Shown here one piece after another: positions 11,991-22,588 of a stretch of DNA of 64,000 bases; the stretch's first letter is position 1, and each line of letters begins with the position of its first letter. The notes below the pieces were generated by a model. That model saw only the letters and a program-made list of their open reading frames with translations. It made no database searches and had not been told where the DNA came from. A program made the position numbers and the translations under genes. The DNA is from Phytophthora sp. 'mugwort' (taxonomy: Eukaryota > Oomycota > Peronosporomycetes > Peronosporales > Peronosporaceae), in the NCBI GenBank assembly GCA_033558025.1, contig JAUCEF010000006.1:1984001-2048000 (forward strand). The letters run 5' to 3'.

Positions 11991-12930
11991 GTATCACGTC
12001 AAATAGTAGCAGTGTGACTAATTTACCATACACAATTTAATCTGCATTCATAAATAGTTTCACGTTGATCAATTTGTGTGGAACTTAAAAATATTACCCC
12101 ACCCAAAATTAATTTCAATGAGATTCATTACCGTGACCACCATAGTACGAGAACACAACATGCATCAGTCATAGAGCTACAGGATATTTTCATAACGTGC
12201 CTTAAATATATTGATTTGTTAAAACAAGCTTAAACACTAAAGCACACAAGACAGTAATGTCAATTATCAGCTCCTGCCTCCGTTCACAGCTCATTGGATT
12301 TTCAATCTTATTCAACGCCCTACGGACACAGATGATCCCGTCAATAAAAATCCCTACTCTTGGAATACACCTTCAACAGGAATGAAAACACGGTTCCTAA
12401 TGACCAGTAGTACCCAAACCTAAGCAACCGAACGTTATATGAAAACAAAATCGCCTAAAATACCAGTTCCTGGGGGGGCTTAGCTATGAGTAAAGTCACT
12501 TTTGTGCATGATGCTCAAATAAGTTCAGCGAAGGACTTCTGCTGCCTATGGCCGTGCTTCCTGCCTAGCTCCTGTCGTCGTTCTCCCTTGCTGCATCTCA
12601 CAAAATCCCCTCACAGACTTTCCGACTTGCCCGTTGAATCAGCGCCGACGCGTAGCCTGATGATCCATTTGAGGTAGTCCTTTTATGTCCTCATGCTCAC
12701 ATGGAGGCGAGCGATTCATGCAACACGCCCCCCGACGTATCAATAGGCTTCATCGCCCCGCTATCATGCTCCTCGACACCGTATAAGTCTTTGTCAGTAA
12801 GCTCGTCTACCGTGTCCTTCTCGGGTGGGTTGAGAAGCTCCGCCACTGACATCGGGTTTGATGCAGGGATGCGCGAGAGCACAACTTATTGAGTGTTACG
12901 GTACTCATCTTTGCGTTGTGCCATTCTGTG
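11991..12930. other. AT-rich spacer, no gene supported
   Basis: About 940 bp, strongly A/T-rich to 12480. A 61-codon minus-strand frame at 12697-12882 (containing NPMSVAELLNPPEKD) has the composition of a short protein remnant, but I do not recognise it, and it has no supporting context. I see no promoter or RNA structure. Confidence 0.35.
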
Positions 12931-12934
12931 TCAT

Positions 12935-13128
12935 TAGTGATGACTGAGACGGTGAATACATCTCAAAGCCGGTATCACAGAAGTCCAGTATAGTTATAGT
13001 GTCTAGCTGTAGTTGCCGCTAAGCTAGGCGTCTTAACAGGGCAGCCTCCTAACATGCCGGATTTTCACTTGTCTTACGACATCTTCTACACAACCCTCTT
13101 TCTACTCGTTTACTTATGTAGCCCGCCA
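12935..13128 (+). repeat. Probable 5' LTR end of copia element A
   Basis: This stretch lies just before a copia-type gag and ends before TAGGTTATGAGCCCC, which occupies the primer-binding-site position. Its first 80 bp recur in divergent form at 22450-22550 (shared core TCTCAAAGCCGGTATCA). The exact LTR start is not determined. Confidence 0.5.
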
Positions 13129-13199
13129 TAGGTTATGAGCCCCAAGACATAACTTCCCGCGCCTCAATGGTGCCGCGAATTTCGACGTCTGGTAGGCTC

Positions 13200-14578
13200 G
13201 CGTGTGCGCTGCACTCGATGGCAACCATCTTCTTGGCTACGTCAAGAAACCCGACTACGATGGTGTCTCCGCAGACTAGAGCGATGAGAAACAGAGATAC
13301 ATGACCGACCCCGACGATACGCCGAAGTCCAAGCCGGCGAGAAAACTGAGGTCGACTCCAACGCTGTGGATTACGATGAGAGCGACGATGAACTGCCCCC
13401 CCCCCTTTCAGACTCCGACGAAGACTCTGGCAAGAGCTTCGACTCGTCGGTGCAACGCCAGAACTTGCCGGCCATGCGACAGATCAACCATCGCCAAGTA
13501 CGGAAAGAGGGCTAGTCGAAGTCGAAGCCTCAGCGATTGGGTTTTTAACCTTGTGATCGCCGAAGTGAGGAACCGAAGACCAAGGCATTCCTGATGAAGA
13601 CGGCTGGCCAAGAATCTCACTACTGCCTACGAAATCTTCCGTCAATTTGCGAGAAGTATGAAGACGCCTCCTTCCACGACGACCCGTACGTTTTCCAACA
13701 CTACTTGATGGAGATCGATCAAGAATGAGAAAGGCTTCGATTTGAGCAAGTTCTTCCTGGAACTTGAGAATACTATGAAAGCCGCATCAGAAGCCACCGA
13801 CTCGGTGATGAAGGAAGGGAACATGTCTATATACTTGTTCCACTCCATACCCCGCTCATGGAAGAATGACCTCCGCATTTTGATTTGGAAGGGCCAACGG
13901 AAGTACACCCCGTATGAAGATCTGAAAAAAAGCATTGAAGGCAAAGCCCGATATTTTAAAATTCAGGAGATGTACAAGTTGTCGAAGGAGACGGCTGAGG
14001 AACCAACGACCGAGCTCTATCATATACTGACCCCCCTACGCAGCCTGAGCACGGACGTAATGAAAGTGCTGTTGCGCTTACTTCGATCGCCCACGCCACG
14101 ATATTTGCCCTCCAAAACGTCATACGAGATGGCCGCGCCATAACGGGAACGGTGCTGCCTGCAACCTTCGCGTTCAAGGTTAACTCGAAGCATTTCCATC
14201 GGCGCCGAAGTTCAAAGAACTGGAGTCACGCTGGATCGACTGCAACGGCGACTACAACTGCCGAGACAAGAACAGGGGGGGGGGACAGAGGTAACCGTAA
14301 GCCTGAAACGGTGGCAAATACTGTGGAAGCGATCAATGCACGAACCGTAAAGTCGACGCTGACTGTGATTCTGACGACGATAAGGACCTCAAGGTTTTTC
14401 GCCAGGAGCATCGTGACGTTGGTCTGATCCCTGTCGCACAACGGTCAACCATGCTGTGATCCTAGCCGCTCGAGCCAACGTGTAGCTGGACGCTGCATGG
14501 ACTACCGATTCTGGATGTAAACGCCACGTGACGCGTGAATCCCAGTGGTTCGCTGAGGACATTACTGCCGGCAGTGAC
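13200..14578 (+). pseudogene. Ty1/copia element A: gag and start of protease, decayed
   Basis: Frameshifted Gag precursor of a copia retrotransposon. Readable pieces in order: LLGYVKKPDYDGVS (about 13230), an acidic DYDESDDEL-like stretch (about 13370), QHYLMEI (about 13700), KFFLELENTMKAASEATDSV (13745-13805), IYLFHSIPRSWKNDLRI (about 13830-13880), KGQRKYTPYEDLKKSIEGKA (about 13890-13950) and a basic tail. At about 14495-14560 the protease begins (AWTTDSG, then HVTRESQWF), with the DSG aspartate. The frame stops at about 14578 because copia B is inserted there. It resumes at about 19984 with the next protease residues. No single frame is intact. Confidence 0.8.
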
Positions 14579-14705
14579 TCGGATACCAACTCGTGATGGT
14601 GTACTCATCGTTAGTGGCACCACGTCGGGTGCAGTGCACGTCGAAGCGATAGCCCGATAGCTAACAACTAATCTCACTCCTGATTTTCCCTTTAAACTAA
14701 CAGGT
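14579..14705 (+). repeat. Left LTR of copia element B
   Basis: About 120 bp nearly identical to 19852-19975. The shared part runs from CCAACTCGTGAT to CCCTTTAAACTAACA. Copia B gag follows directly. Homology with the right copy stops upstream of about 14580, where the sequence is copia A protease, so this is the true left edge within a few bases. Confidence 0.75.
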
Positions 14706-14742
14706 TAACAACTAAATCGCACTTGCACTTCGCTCTCCCACC

Positions 14743-17690
14743 ATGTCGAGTCAAGGAGATCGCTCCTCTCGCCAGACGAGGTTGACGAGGAACCTGCCCT
14801 TGCGGGGGGCCGGCGACGGTGCCGCCGAGCGCGTACCCCTCAGTCAATACCGGTTACTGTGCCTAAAGAGAAGATCAACCTCAGACCCATCACTATCGTG
14901 CCGTTTGACGGAAACGTACGCGACGGCCACGCCGACGCTGGAGCATACAACTGGTTTGAAACGCTGAAGGTGCAGATCGAACTCGGGGAAACGTTAAACA
15001 GCCGCACCTGGCCGGAGAAGATCAAGTGCGGAATCCTCGCATCACGACTCACGGGTTCTGCTGCCTCATGGTACGCGAGGAACCACGCAATGATTCCAAC
15101 AGCCTCATTCCGTGACTTGTGGAAGGCACTGTTTGAGAAGTTTCGCTGCCGTCTCCCGTTCAAGAACAGGCTGTACGCCTCGCAAACACGAAGAAGATCC
15201 CCACTGAAACGTACATGGCGTACTTGCATCGTCTATCTGTGAATGCAGCGGAGCTTAATCGCGGAAAGGTCCACAGTTTCACAGAGCAACAGGCCCTGAG
15301 CACTTTCATCAATCATGCTTATCCCCAGTACCGCGATATTATGCTTGCGCAGCTGGATGTCGAGGCGGAAGACGCATCGGCTGAGCTGCAGACTGCTGTC
15401 GATCTCGTAACAAAGTTGTTTTTTGCTCCGACGGACGCATTCACAAGAGATACTCTGATGATACTGCCGAAGGCGTCCCCATTGACGAGAAGCCACGACC
15501 ATCTTCAACCGCAGCTCCCGCAACTTCATTAAAATCGCGGCCACGCTGGCACTTCAGCCAGGCTACCTGAAAAAAAAAAAGTGTGGCAAAAAAGGACACA
15601 CAACGAATTATCACGATCGTTTCGTCCCCAGCAGCAGGCCCGAAATGGGATCGCCGCTCGCGGGGAAGCCACGTCCGCTCCTGCTGCGGATGAGGAGAGC
15701 TGAAGGTGCAGAGTGTTAGCGGACACCGCGTACAAGCTTATGATCCGGGCCCATCGGCCCCTCTACCGATCATTAAAATTTGGGTGCTTCTTATCACATG
15801 ACTGGCGACCGACTCTCTCTGGTCGCCGTTTGCCCCTGCAATGATCACTATATGGATTTTGTCGATGGCAGGACATTTATTGGAAATGAAGCTGGTGTTC
15901 TGCGCGTCGGAACCAACCCGCATGTGTTCCACAACGTTGTCTACGTACCAAGTCTTACTCAGCCTTTGTTATCTGTATCTGAACTGACACGCGCTGGTTA
16001 CAAGTGCGATTTCGCCGAAACGGAGTGTATCCTTTACGGGAAGCGCGGTCGGCTTCGGCACGGCGTTTACGCCGTTCCAGAGCCAGTCGGCGGATTCGTG
16101 GCAGCAGGAGATATCCGCTCCAGCCATTGCCAATAATTCGCTGGAAAAAAATTGACCCATGGCCCATCGGCTGGGCCATCTTCACTGCCAAGCCATCCTC
16201 GACCTCGAACGCAGTGACCTAGTCCGCGGGTTGGACATTAGCGGGTCAAAGAAGCTACCGATGTTCCCATGTGAGATCTGCGCGCTGGGATAGACGCACC
16301 GCCGTGCAGCGCCAAAGCAAAGCCTGCGCTCACGGAGAAGGACACCGTCTGCCATGTTGATCTCGCGGAGTCCTTCCACCGAAGCACTCACGGACATCAA
16401 TATTATCTCACTGTCAAATGGATGGGATACACGCATGTTTACTTTCTCAAAGAGAAGAGCTAGGCTACGAAGTTTTTTCAAGACTAACTGAACGTTATCA
16501 ATAATCGATATGGCTCCCAACGAATTCGGCGTGTCCTGATTCTCCGATCCGACAATGACGGTGAATTCACCAGTGATGCTTTTGATGAACTTTGCGCCGC
16601 CAATGGAATAGGGCGTCAATATTCTGAACCGGATGCGCACTAACAGAATGGAGTTGCAGAACGAACGAACCGGACGCTGACTGATGCTGCTCGCTGTCTT
16701 CTTCTTCAAGCCAACGTTCCCCATAATCTCTGGGAATACGCGATTCATGCCGCTGCCTACATGCGTAACCGAGTGTTGACACGCAGCGATCCATCGGTAA
16801 CCCCGAACGAGAAATAGTTTGGTTCTCTACCGGATCCCGCGGACATGCACGCGTTCGGCGAAAATGTCGTTGTTCTTCTCAAGCCTAGTCAGCAGTCCAT
16901 ACGTTTCAAGCTTAGACTGAATGGGACGTTTCCTTCACAGATGGGATGTCACTTTCTTGGGACTACGCAAATGGAGTACCGACGCCTACCGGCAAGCGGT
17001 GGGTGCGTTGCTGTATCTGAGTCGAGTCACACGACCCGACATCTCTTAAGCTGTCAGCTACGTTGTCGCTCACGCCAGCAACCCCAGCACCATTCATTGG
17101 GATGCCGTCAATGACATTGTTTGCTATGTATCGACCACTGTTGCCACTGCTCTTCGTTTCGTACGAAATGTGGATGCCTCTCCGCTACGATTGCACACTG
17201 ATGCAGACTGGGCTAACAATATTGAGGGAAGGAAGTCTGTCTCGGGATCGTTGCTTCTAGCATGGGATTGCACCGTGCACTGGGAGTGCAAACGGTAACG
17301 GCGCACGGCAACGTCTTCAACGGCTGCCGAATACATCGCCGCAGACATGGGCCTCGAAGATTTGCGCTGGACAGCCTTGTTCCCAAGGAGCTAACTGGTG
17401 TCGCGCTGGAGAAGATTCCGATGATGATCGACAACACTTCAGCGATTGCCAGAATCAAGAACGAGAAAGCCTCCAACACGCAGAAAACCGTGGACGTCAT
17501 TTATCACTCGATAAAGGGTGCTGTGCGTGACAAGGAGGTTGAGCTACGCTATTGTCCGATTACCAAAATGCTTGCAGACGCTTCACCAAGGCTTTGGGGC
17601 CGACGCGCTTCAAGGAGTTTTTTTCCCCACCGCAATGGGACTAAGGGGGTTCGCCAGTTTAGTAGAATGGTTGCAGTGTAGTTATGCGAA
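14743..17690 (+). pseudogene. Ty1/copia element B internal region, gag-PR-IN-RNase H with most RT deleted
   Basis: Decayed polyprotein with the copia domain order. Gag spans 14859-15540 (FDGNVRDGHADAGAYNWFE, then AASWYARNHA). A zinc-knuckle remnant CGKKGHTTN lies at about 15583. The protease-region fragment ASYHMTGDRLSLVAVCP, with VVYVPSLTQPLLSVSELTRA, lies at 15780-16010. The pre-integrase motif is at about 16165-16290, and the integrase core at about 16390-16800 (YLTVKWMGYTHVYFL, then RIRRVLILRSDND in shifted frames). Integrase C-terminal text ends near 16980. The next readable homology, SRVTRPDIS with HTDADWANN (about 17010-17230), is already RNase H, so nearly all of reverse transcriptase has been lost. 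RNase H continues to about 17640. Many stops and frameshifts. Not mobile by itself. Confidence 0.82.
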
Positions 17691-17699
17691 GCTCAATAC

Positions 17700-18185
17700 C
17701 TTCTCCGCCGCTGCTTTGTTTTTATCAGGACGAGCGCCATATCAACGAGGACGCCTTCGGCAACTTTATAGTGCTTTAACAAGCATTCAGCGGCACCAAT
17801 GAAGGTGCGTCTAAAGGAAGAGCATCAAATTTGAGGCGTGGCCAGTTTAGTAGAGCTCTTAGTACTGAAGTTTGTATTGGGAACCCATATATTTATTTAT
17901 GACCGATATATGTCGATCTTACAATGAGTTCCACTACCGTGACGACTTCTTGAATTTATGCTCACTAAACCAAAGACTCAATTGGATAGGCCAGGTCAAA
18001 TCGGCTGCTGCTGCCTCAAGTGGTTAAGGCGCCTATCATTGACGTGACAGACCGAGGTTCAAATCCCTCTGCGGCCCATGGAAAGTGAAGTGCCGAAAGG
18101 TAAGCCTTGGTGCCGAGGTTCCAAGGACAGTATGTGCACTCACTGACGTCCAACCATGTATTTATTTCGATTACCATGGCTACAC
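17700..18185. other. Copia B 3' flank with a tRNA-like (SINE-like) string
   Basis: No protein-coding signal. At about 18006-18078 there is an A-box-like CTCAAGTGGTTAAGGCG and, about 30 bp on, a B-box-like GAGGTTCAAATCCCTC followed by TGCGGCCC. The acceptor and T stems do not pair well enough for a working tRNA, so a tRNA-derived SINE head is the better reading. The rest is AT-rich. Confidence 0.4.
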
Positions 18186-18189
18186 TACT

Positions 18190-19590
18190 GCTTCCTGTAG
18201 GACAGATTTCTTCGCTCTTTTCTTTGGCCGTTTTTCAGCAGCACCTGCACGCGGCTTCTTGATCTTGCTTTTCTTAACTTGATCGCTAGCTTCTGCAATC
18301 CCCAGCAGCAGAGCTTCAGTGAGGAGTCTGCCTGCTACAGTCACGTCGTGCGTCGCCGGAGCTTCTTCTTGGGTGGGGGCAGCACGAGTAGATCGTTTTG
18401 GACGATGGTTTTGACCTTGAGCCTCGCAGCCATCCTGGTGTCCCTCGGTGCACCGTTGCGCTGAAAATGATGGAGACACTCAGTCATGCGGTGTATAGAA
18501 ACCGGGTACAAGCCATAGGCTCGAAATCCTGCCTAAATGTTGTCGTTGACGTTGCACTGCTGGCACGCCAGCTCCACCAACTTGTTCGCTTTGGCCTTGC
18601 TGATAGTGTAGCTGTCAGAGTCTTCTTTTAGTAACTCCAGCGCGCTGTGAAGCTTGGTCTTGAATGAGCTAAACACAGGTACATCTAGAGGTTTAAGAGA
18701 TGCGTAGAATTAGAGGGTAAACAGACTAGCTTTATTTGGTACGCTGCAGTCACTCGTACGATTGGCAACGAAAACTGAGAACTGCAACCATCCATGATAA
18801 GCAACACTGGCCCGCGAAGTGGCGTAGGCACGGTCGCGGCAAGGAGCTGGAGCCAGCTCGCGAACAGCATCATGTTCATGGAACCTGAGCCGTCGTCGTC
18901 ACTGCCGTCCCCGGCACGCTCGAACCTTGTAGCACCGTGAGCGGTACTGTCTCACCTGGTAAAATAATCACGGAAGGGGGAACAACAAGTGAGGTGGAAA
19001 TTCGCCGTCATTGCCGAACTCCATACGTTCCGCGATCCACGAATTGCGACAACCTGCCTGGTCCGGCTACGGGATTGGAACGCACTTACCAACATGAAGA
19101 CGCGGGTCCTATCAAACTCCTTTACCATTATCAATTAGGCCATGGTACCGAACAGCACGAGCACGTCGGACTTGTCGACACGGTTGCGAGCTTTGGTGAG
19201 AAATTGGCAAGTTCGCGTGCTCAATATCGGATTTCGCTCCAGTGAATCGCTTGTACCAGCCGTCGCCAACAGCGCGACCGAACATCAGCTACGTCATTGC
19301 GCAGGCTTTGCGAATCACCTCCTGTCGTTCGACCGGTTGGCCGACTTGCTGCCGGCCGACAACCCACTCACAGATGCTCTCCTCTGCTTTGACAGCCAGG
19401 AGCGGCGACGGCCCACGCCGCCTGGGCCTGGCGTCTTCTCTGTTAGGCTTTGCCGCAACATATTTGGGCAGCGTAATATACGCGTTTTTAGTTTCTTGAG
19501 CAATATTCTTTGTCGGTCGTCCACCGAGAAATTGGTGACGACTGCACCCAGCTCTGCTGGGGAGTACCGGCCGCGCCTCTTGGTCATGGG
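18190..19590 (-). pseudogene. pogo-like DDE_1 transposase nested inside copia B, decayed
   Basis: Read on the minus strand. It begins at 19587 (MTKRRGRYSPAELGAVV, a DNA-binding N-terminus) and passes through frameshifted middle parts (19000-19300, containing GWYKRFTG-like text). The DDE block is VLLIMDGCSSQFSLPIV at 18770-18820, with the second catalytic Asp in MDG, followed by LVCLPSNSTHLLNL (18685-18730). The C-terminus carries AKANKLVELACQQC (about 18540-18610) and a basic, Lys-rich tail to about 18190. The insertion separates copia B RNase H from its right LTR, so it is younger than copia B. Terminal inverted repeats were not resolved. Confidence 0.75.
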
Positions 19591-19849
19591 AGGTTTGGCG
19601 ATGGCTGTACAGGGACGACTGACTGGTATGTATAAATCACTTGCTGAACAGGTCTGGCAGCTTTATTTGGGCTCACAGGTAAATGAAAAGTCGTGATTTT
19701 ATCCAATCAGACTTCCTAATTTGAAATCTAGGCTGGTGATTCGCTCAATCCATTATTCTACTAATCTGGTTGTTCTACGAAACTGATCATTTCCCTTAGT
19801 CGATATATAACTCAGTCACGTGTTGCGGGGAAGTGTCGGCGGTGCCAGC

Positions 19850-19978
19850 GAGAACCAACTCGTGATTTGCTGTACCCATCGTTAGTAGCACCACGTCGGG
19901 TGCAGTACACGTCGAAAGCGGTAGCCCGATAGCTAACAGCTAATCTCACCCCTGGTTTTCCCTTTAAACTAACAACTA
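19850..19978 (+). repeat. Right LTR of copia element B
   Basis: Matches 14579-14705 with a few substitutions (shared TCGTTAGTAGCACCACGTCG core, one base differing in the left copy, and the CCCTTTAAACTAACA end). Copia A protease resumes within about 10 bp (GSIKVGGNNQIPIEGLG). The flanking bases GCAGTG (left) and GTAGTG (right) are a plausible target duplication with one later change. Confidence 0.75.
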
Positions 19979-19983
19979 CAGTA

Positions 19984-20070
19984 GTGGATCCATTAAGGTC
20001 GGGGGAAACAATCAAATCCCAATCGAAGGCCTTGGTCGAGTTGAGCTATCCGTGACTGACTCAAAAGATA
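19984..20070 (+). pseudogene. Copia element A, protease continuation
   Basis: GSIKVGGNNQIPIEGLGRVE followed by LSVTDSKD continues the protease interrupted at 14578. The frame runs into the mariner at 20071 and continues on its far side at 21372. Confidence 0.75.
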
Positions 20071-20305
20071 CACCGCCGGCCACAATAAACCGGCCACCCA
20101 CGTTTTGGGTGGTAAATCTGTCAATATTTGGTTGTTTGAGCTGTGCCTTTGATATATTGTTGTTGCCCGATGCATGCGCCGTTCGTGTTAACAGCCGCTT
20201 GTTGCGGGATGTAGCTACATCCCGCATAACCTCATACAAGCTTTCGCTTGAGTGTGCTGGTCCAACTTCCGGCGATCGCGATACCATACAAAATATATAC
20301 TAAAT
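20071..20305 (+). repeat. Left terminal inverted repeat of the mariner element
   Basis: Pairs with 21147-21369 on the opposite strand; shared stretches include CCACCCACGTTTTGGGTGGT-like text and the AAGCTTTCGCTTGAGTGTGC region. Divergence is roughly 20 percent with several small indels. The transposase C-terminus appears to end just outside or overlap its inner edge. Confidence 0.85.
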
Positions 20306-20319
20306 TTTAAGATGGGTAC

Positions 20320-20950
20320 AGACGTACGTGAATTAGTAGAATCTTTTTGCCCTTCTTTCTCGATCACCTCGATGTTCCTATGCGGCATCGGGTCAATGAA
20401 TACTGTTAGCGTCGCCAGCTCAATCGAAGCCCATGTATCGAGGATAGCTTCTGTCAACCCGACTACACTAGAGTAATGCTTTCCGTGGGGTAGACCTTGC
20501 GTGCTAGGAAAATCCAGAAATTCTCAATTGGGTTGAGATCAGAAGAGCGAGCTGGCCAGGCAAGCAACCCGACGGTTTGCTTCTAAAATGACTTCAGTGT
20601 CTCTCAGGAGGTTGTATGAATCTGATGCCTTCCTTGTGCTAACCACGATGTCCTTGGTCAAGCCAGTCATGCCTACGTGTGCGCCGTCGAGAGCAAGGGT
20701 GTTCACCGTCTTCGAGTAGACGAGAAAGTCGACGCCAGCCAGGAGACGGCGGAGCGTACGCACGGAGCACGTGCCAAACGCAATCGGCCTTGGGCTGCGT
20801 CGCCGACATGTCCCCCGAGGCGGCCTTGCGCAGCAGCCTTCGGGTCAGCCGCTCTGGGACGATGGGCTTGCGGTCTATGCGGGTCTATGGCCGTAACCTT
20901 GGTATCCGCGCGCGCTCTACAGCGTCTCTTGAACGCTTGACCCCCCTTGC
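20320..20950 (-). pseudogene. Tc1/mariner transposase, decayed
   Basis: The C-terminal half is recognisable on the minus strand. LLAWPARSSDLNPIENFWIF (about 20510-20575) is the Tc1/mariner block that carries the third catalytic acid in the D-P-N-P-I-E context. ARKVYPTESITLV follows, then DTWASIELATLTVFIDPMPH (about 20380-20445) and RNIEVIEKEGQK near the end. Upstream (20600-20950) the frame is broken and the first two Asp cannot be placed with confidence. Stops and shifts make it non-functional. The donor of transposition must have been another copy. Confidence 0.78.
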
Positions 20951-21146
20951 CATCGATCGGATTGATATTCCAGTTTCTTTAAAACCTTGAATTCTCCCGC
21001 GTTCTTCGTCACTAAGCCAAGGCGCCATGTATTAAAAAATCCAACTGATCTAGCTGCGAGCTCAAGCTGCAGACGTAGTAGCAAGCCGCAATAAGAAACG
21101 GGTGGACGTCTCGCGCGAGCAGCAACAAATCTATATTCATTCTGTA

Positions 21147-21369
21147 AATATATGTTTCTGTATGGGGTCGGGGTGGCCGGAGATTTGGACTGGCACACTG
21201 AAGCGAAAGTTGTATTGGGCTATGCTACATCTCGCAAAAAGCGGGATGTTACACGAGCAGCGCAGCATCGAGCAACAGAACAACATATTAAAAACAAAGC
21301 TCGAGCAACCGAATATGGACAGAGTTACCACCAAAAACGTGAGTGGCCGGTTTATCGTGGTCGGCAGTG
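21147..21369 (-). repeat. Right terminal inverted repeat of the mariner element
   Basis: Inverted partner of 20071-20305. It ends GGTCGGCAGTG directly before the TA target duplicate. Confidence 0.85.
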
Positions 21370-21371
21370 TA

Positions 21372-21570
21372 ACTTGAAGAAGCTCACCCTTAATTGCGTT
21401 CTGTACGCCCCGCAGTTGATTTTAATCTGACATCGGCTCCGGCGACTGTGAAGCATTTCTACCGCTTCAGCTTCGATGGCAAGTAGTGTGCTGTGCAGAC
21501 CGACCAGCGCTTTAACATCAAGGCGCCAATGGCAACCAATACGGACCTGTACAAGTTCCAAGCCTAAACA
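21372..21570 (+). pseudogene. Copia element A, protease end and start of pre-integrase region
   Basis: LKKLTLNCVLYAPQLI is the standard copia 'L.DVL.AP.L' segment after the protease, in the same frame as the part before the mariner. It is followed (with a stop) by VKHFYRFSFDG and AVQTDQRFNIKA. The frame is lost near 21570. Confidence 0.7.
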
Positions 21571-21599
21571 GCAACGGCGCTGGTAACCTCAGGTAATCC

Positions 21600-22335
21600 A
21601 CGATCGTATGGCTATTACACAAACGTCTTAACAATTCTTACGTTCATATTTTACACGACCTATCTAAGGGCCAAGCCATTCATAAACGACTCTATGTCTG
21701 TAGATATGAAGACAAATTTTTTCTGCGTTGCTTGCTCGTTAGCGAAGTCGCACCGCGCAGCATTCTATTCAAATAGAGTTGCTGGACATGCCACATCTCC
21801 TTTGGTAATAGTTCATCCATATATTTGTGGTCCATGACCTGTGCGTAACCTTACTGGTTGCAGCTATTTCTTAATCTTTATCGGCGACTTTTTTCTCGAT
21901 TCATGTTAACAACTTCATAAAGAACCGTAGTGAGTTGGACGAATGTTACGGAAAATTCAGGAAGCAAGCCCTGAATGTTTTCAGGTGAGATGTCAATGTC
22001 CTTGAACATCATCGCACCTTTGAAGCCAATGACATCTAAAGGTTCCTAGCAGACAATACAAAAAAGACTAGACCGTATTATCCTTAAGAAGCACGGGGCT
22101 TCTTCATAGTTTACATATGCGTACATACCACAGCAAAACAGAGTTGCTGAACGCCGCATGCGTACGACGTTAAACCGGATCCGAGCACTGTTGCTTGACG
22201 ATAAACTGACTAAACAACTATGGGCTGAGTGTGTATATCATGTAATCACGCTTATCAACATCACACCAAGTTCTGATCGCACACCGTACGAGCTTTGGTT
22301 CAATAGTATTCCATCAATGAGCTAGACCAAAGTAT
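21600..22335 (+). pseudogene. Fragment of another copia pre-integrase/integrase, decayed
   Basis: Shifted frames give LLHKRLNNSYVHILHDLSKG (about 21612-21670), VDDFSRF-like text (about 21885), then PQQNRVAERRMRTTLNRIRA (about 22127-22190) and LWAECVYHVITLINITPSSD (22218-22277), the end of a copia integrase. The text differs from the copia A integrase that follows at 22590, so it is probably a third copia family inserted in or recombined with A. Confidence 0.6.
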
Positions 22336-22449
22336 CCGGCTTCAGTACATAAATATTACTGATCAATAGCGTGATAAGTTAGAATTACCTAATTACGGAC
22401 CAGTTGGCAAAAGTAAGCAAAGATGCAGGAAGGCTGTTTGTGCATTTCG

Positions 22450-22555
22450 ATGTTTGAGATGGTGAATACCTCTCAAAGCCGGTATCATAGTAGTCCATAA
22501 TAATTGATTGGACACCATAGTCTAGCTGCAATGGCCAGCCGTCCTAGCGTTTCTC
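22450..22555 (+). repeat. Second copy of the 12.94-kb LTR-like repeat
   Basis: The stretch around GTGAATACCTCTCAAAGCCG repeats 12938-13020 in the same direction, with scattered changes and an indel. It lies between two different copia integrase fragments, so it is probably a residual LTR. Confidence 0.6.
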
Positions 22556-22588
22556 TCGAAGAGAAAAGAAGAAGCGAGTGACGTAGCG

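Larger units (their letters stand above)
20071..21369 (-). mobile_element. Tc1/mariner-type element with long terminal inverted repeats
   Basis: 1,299 bp flanked on each side by TA (20069-20070 and 21370-21371). The left end CACCGCCGGCCACAATAAAC and the inverted right end (CACTGCCGACCACGATAAAC on the minus strand) match at 17 of 20 positions. Inverted homology extends inward for about 225-235 bp (20071-20305 against 21147-21369). The interior carries a decayed minus-strand transposase. Taking out the element plus one TA joins copia A protease in frame, which confirms the boundaries to the base. Confidence 0.92.

Noticed and set aside
16182..16748. 188-codon minus-strand frame
   Set aside because: Antisense of the copia B integrase, which reads in plus-strand frames with recognisable motifs.
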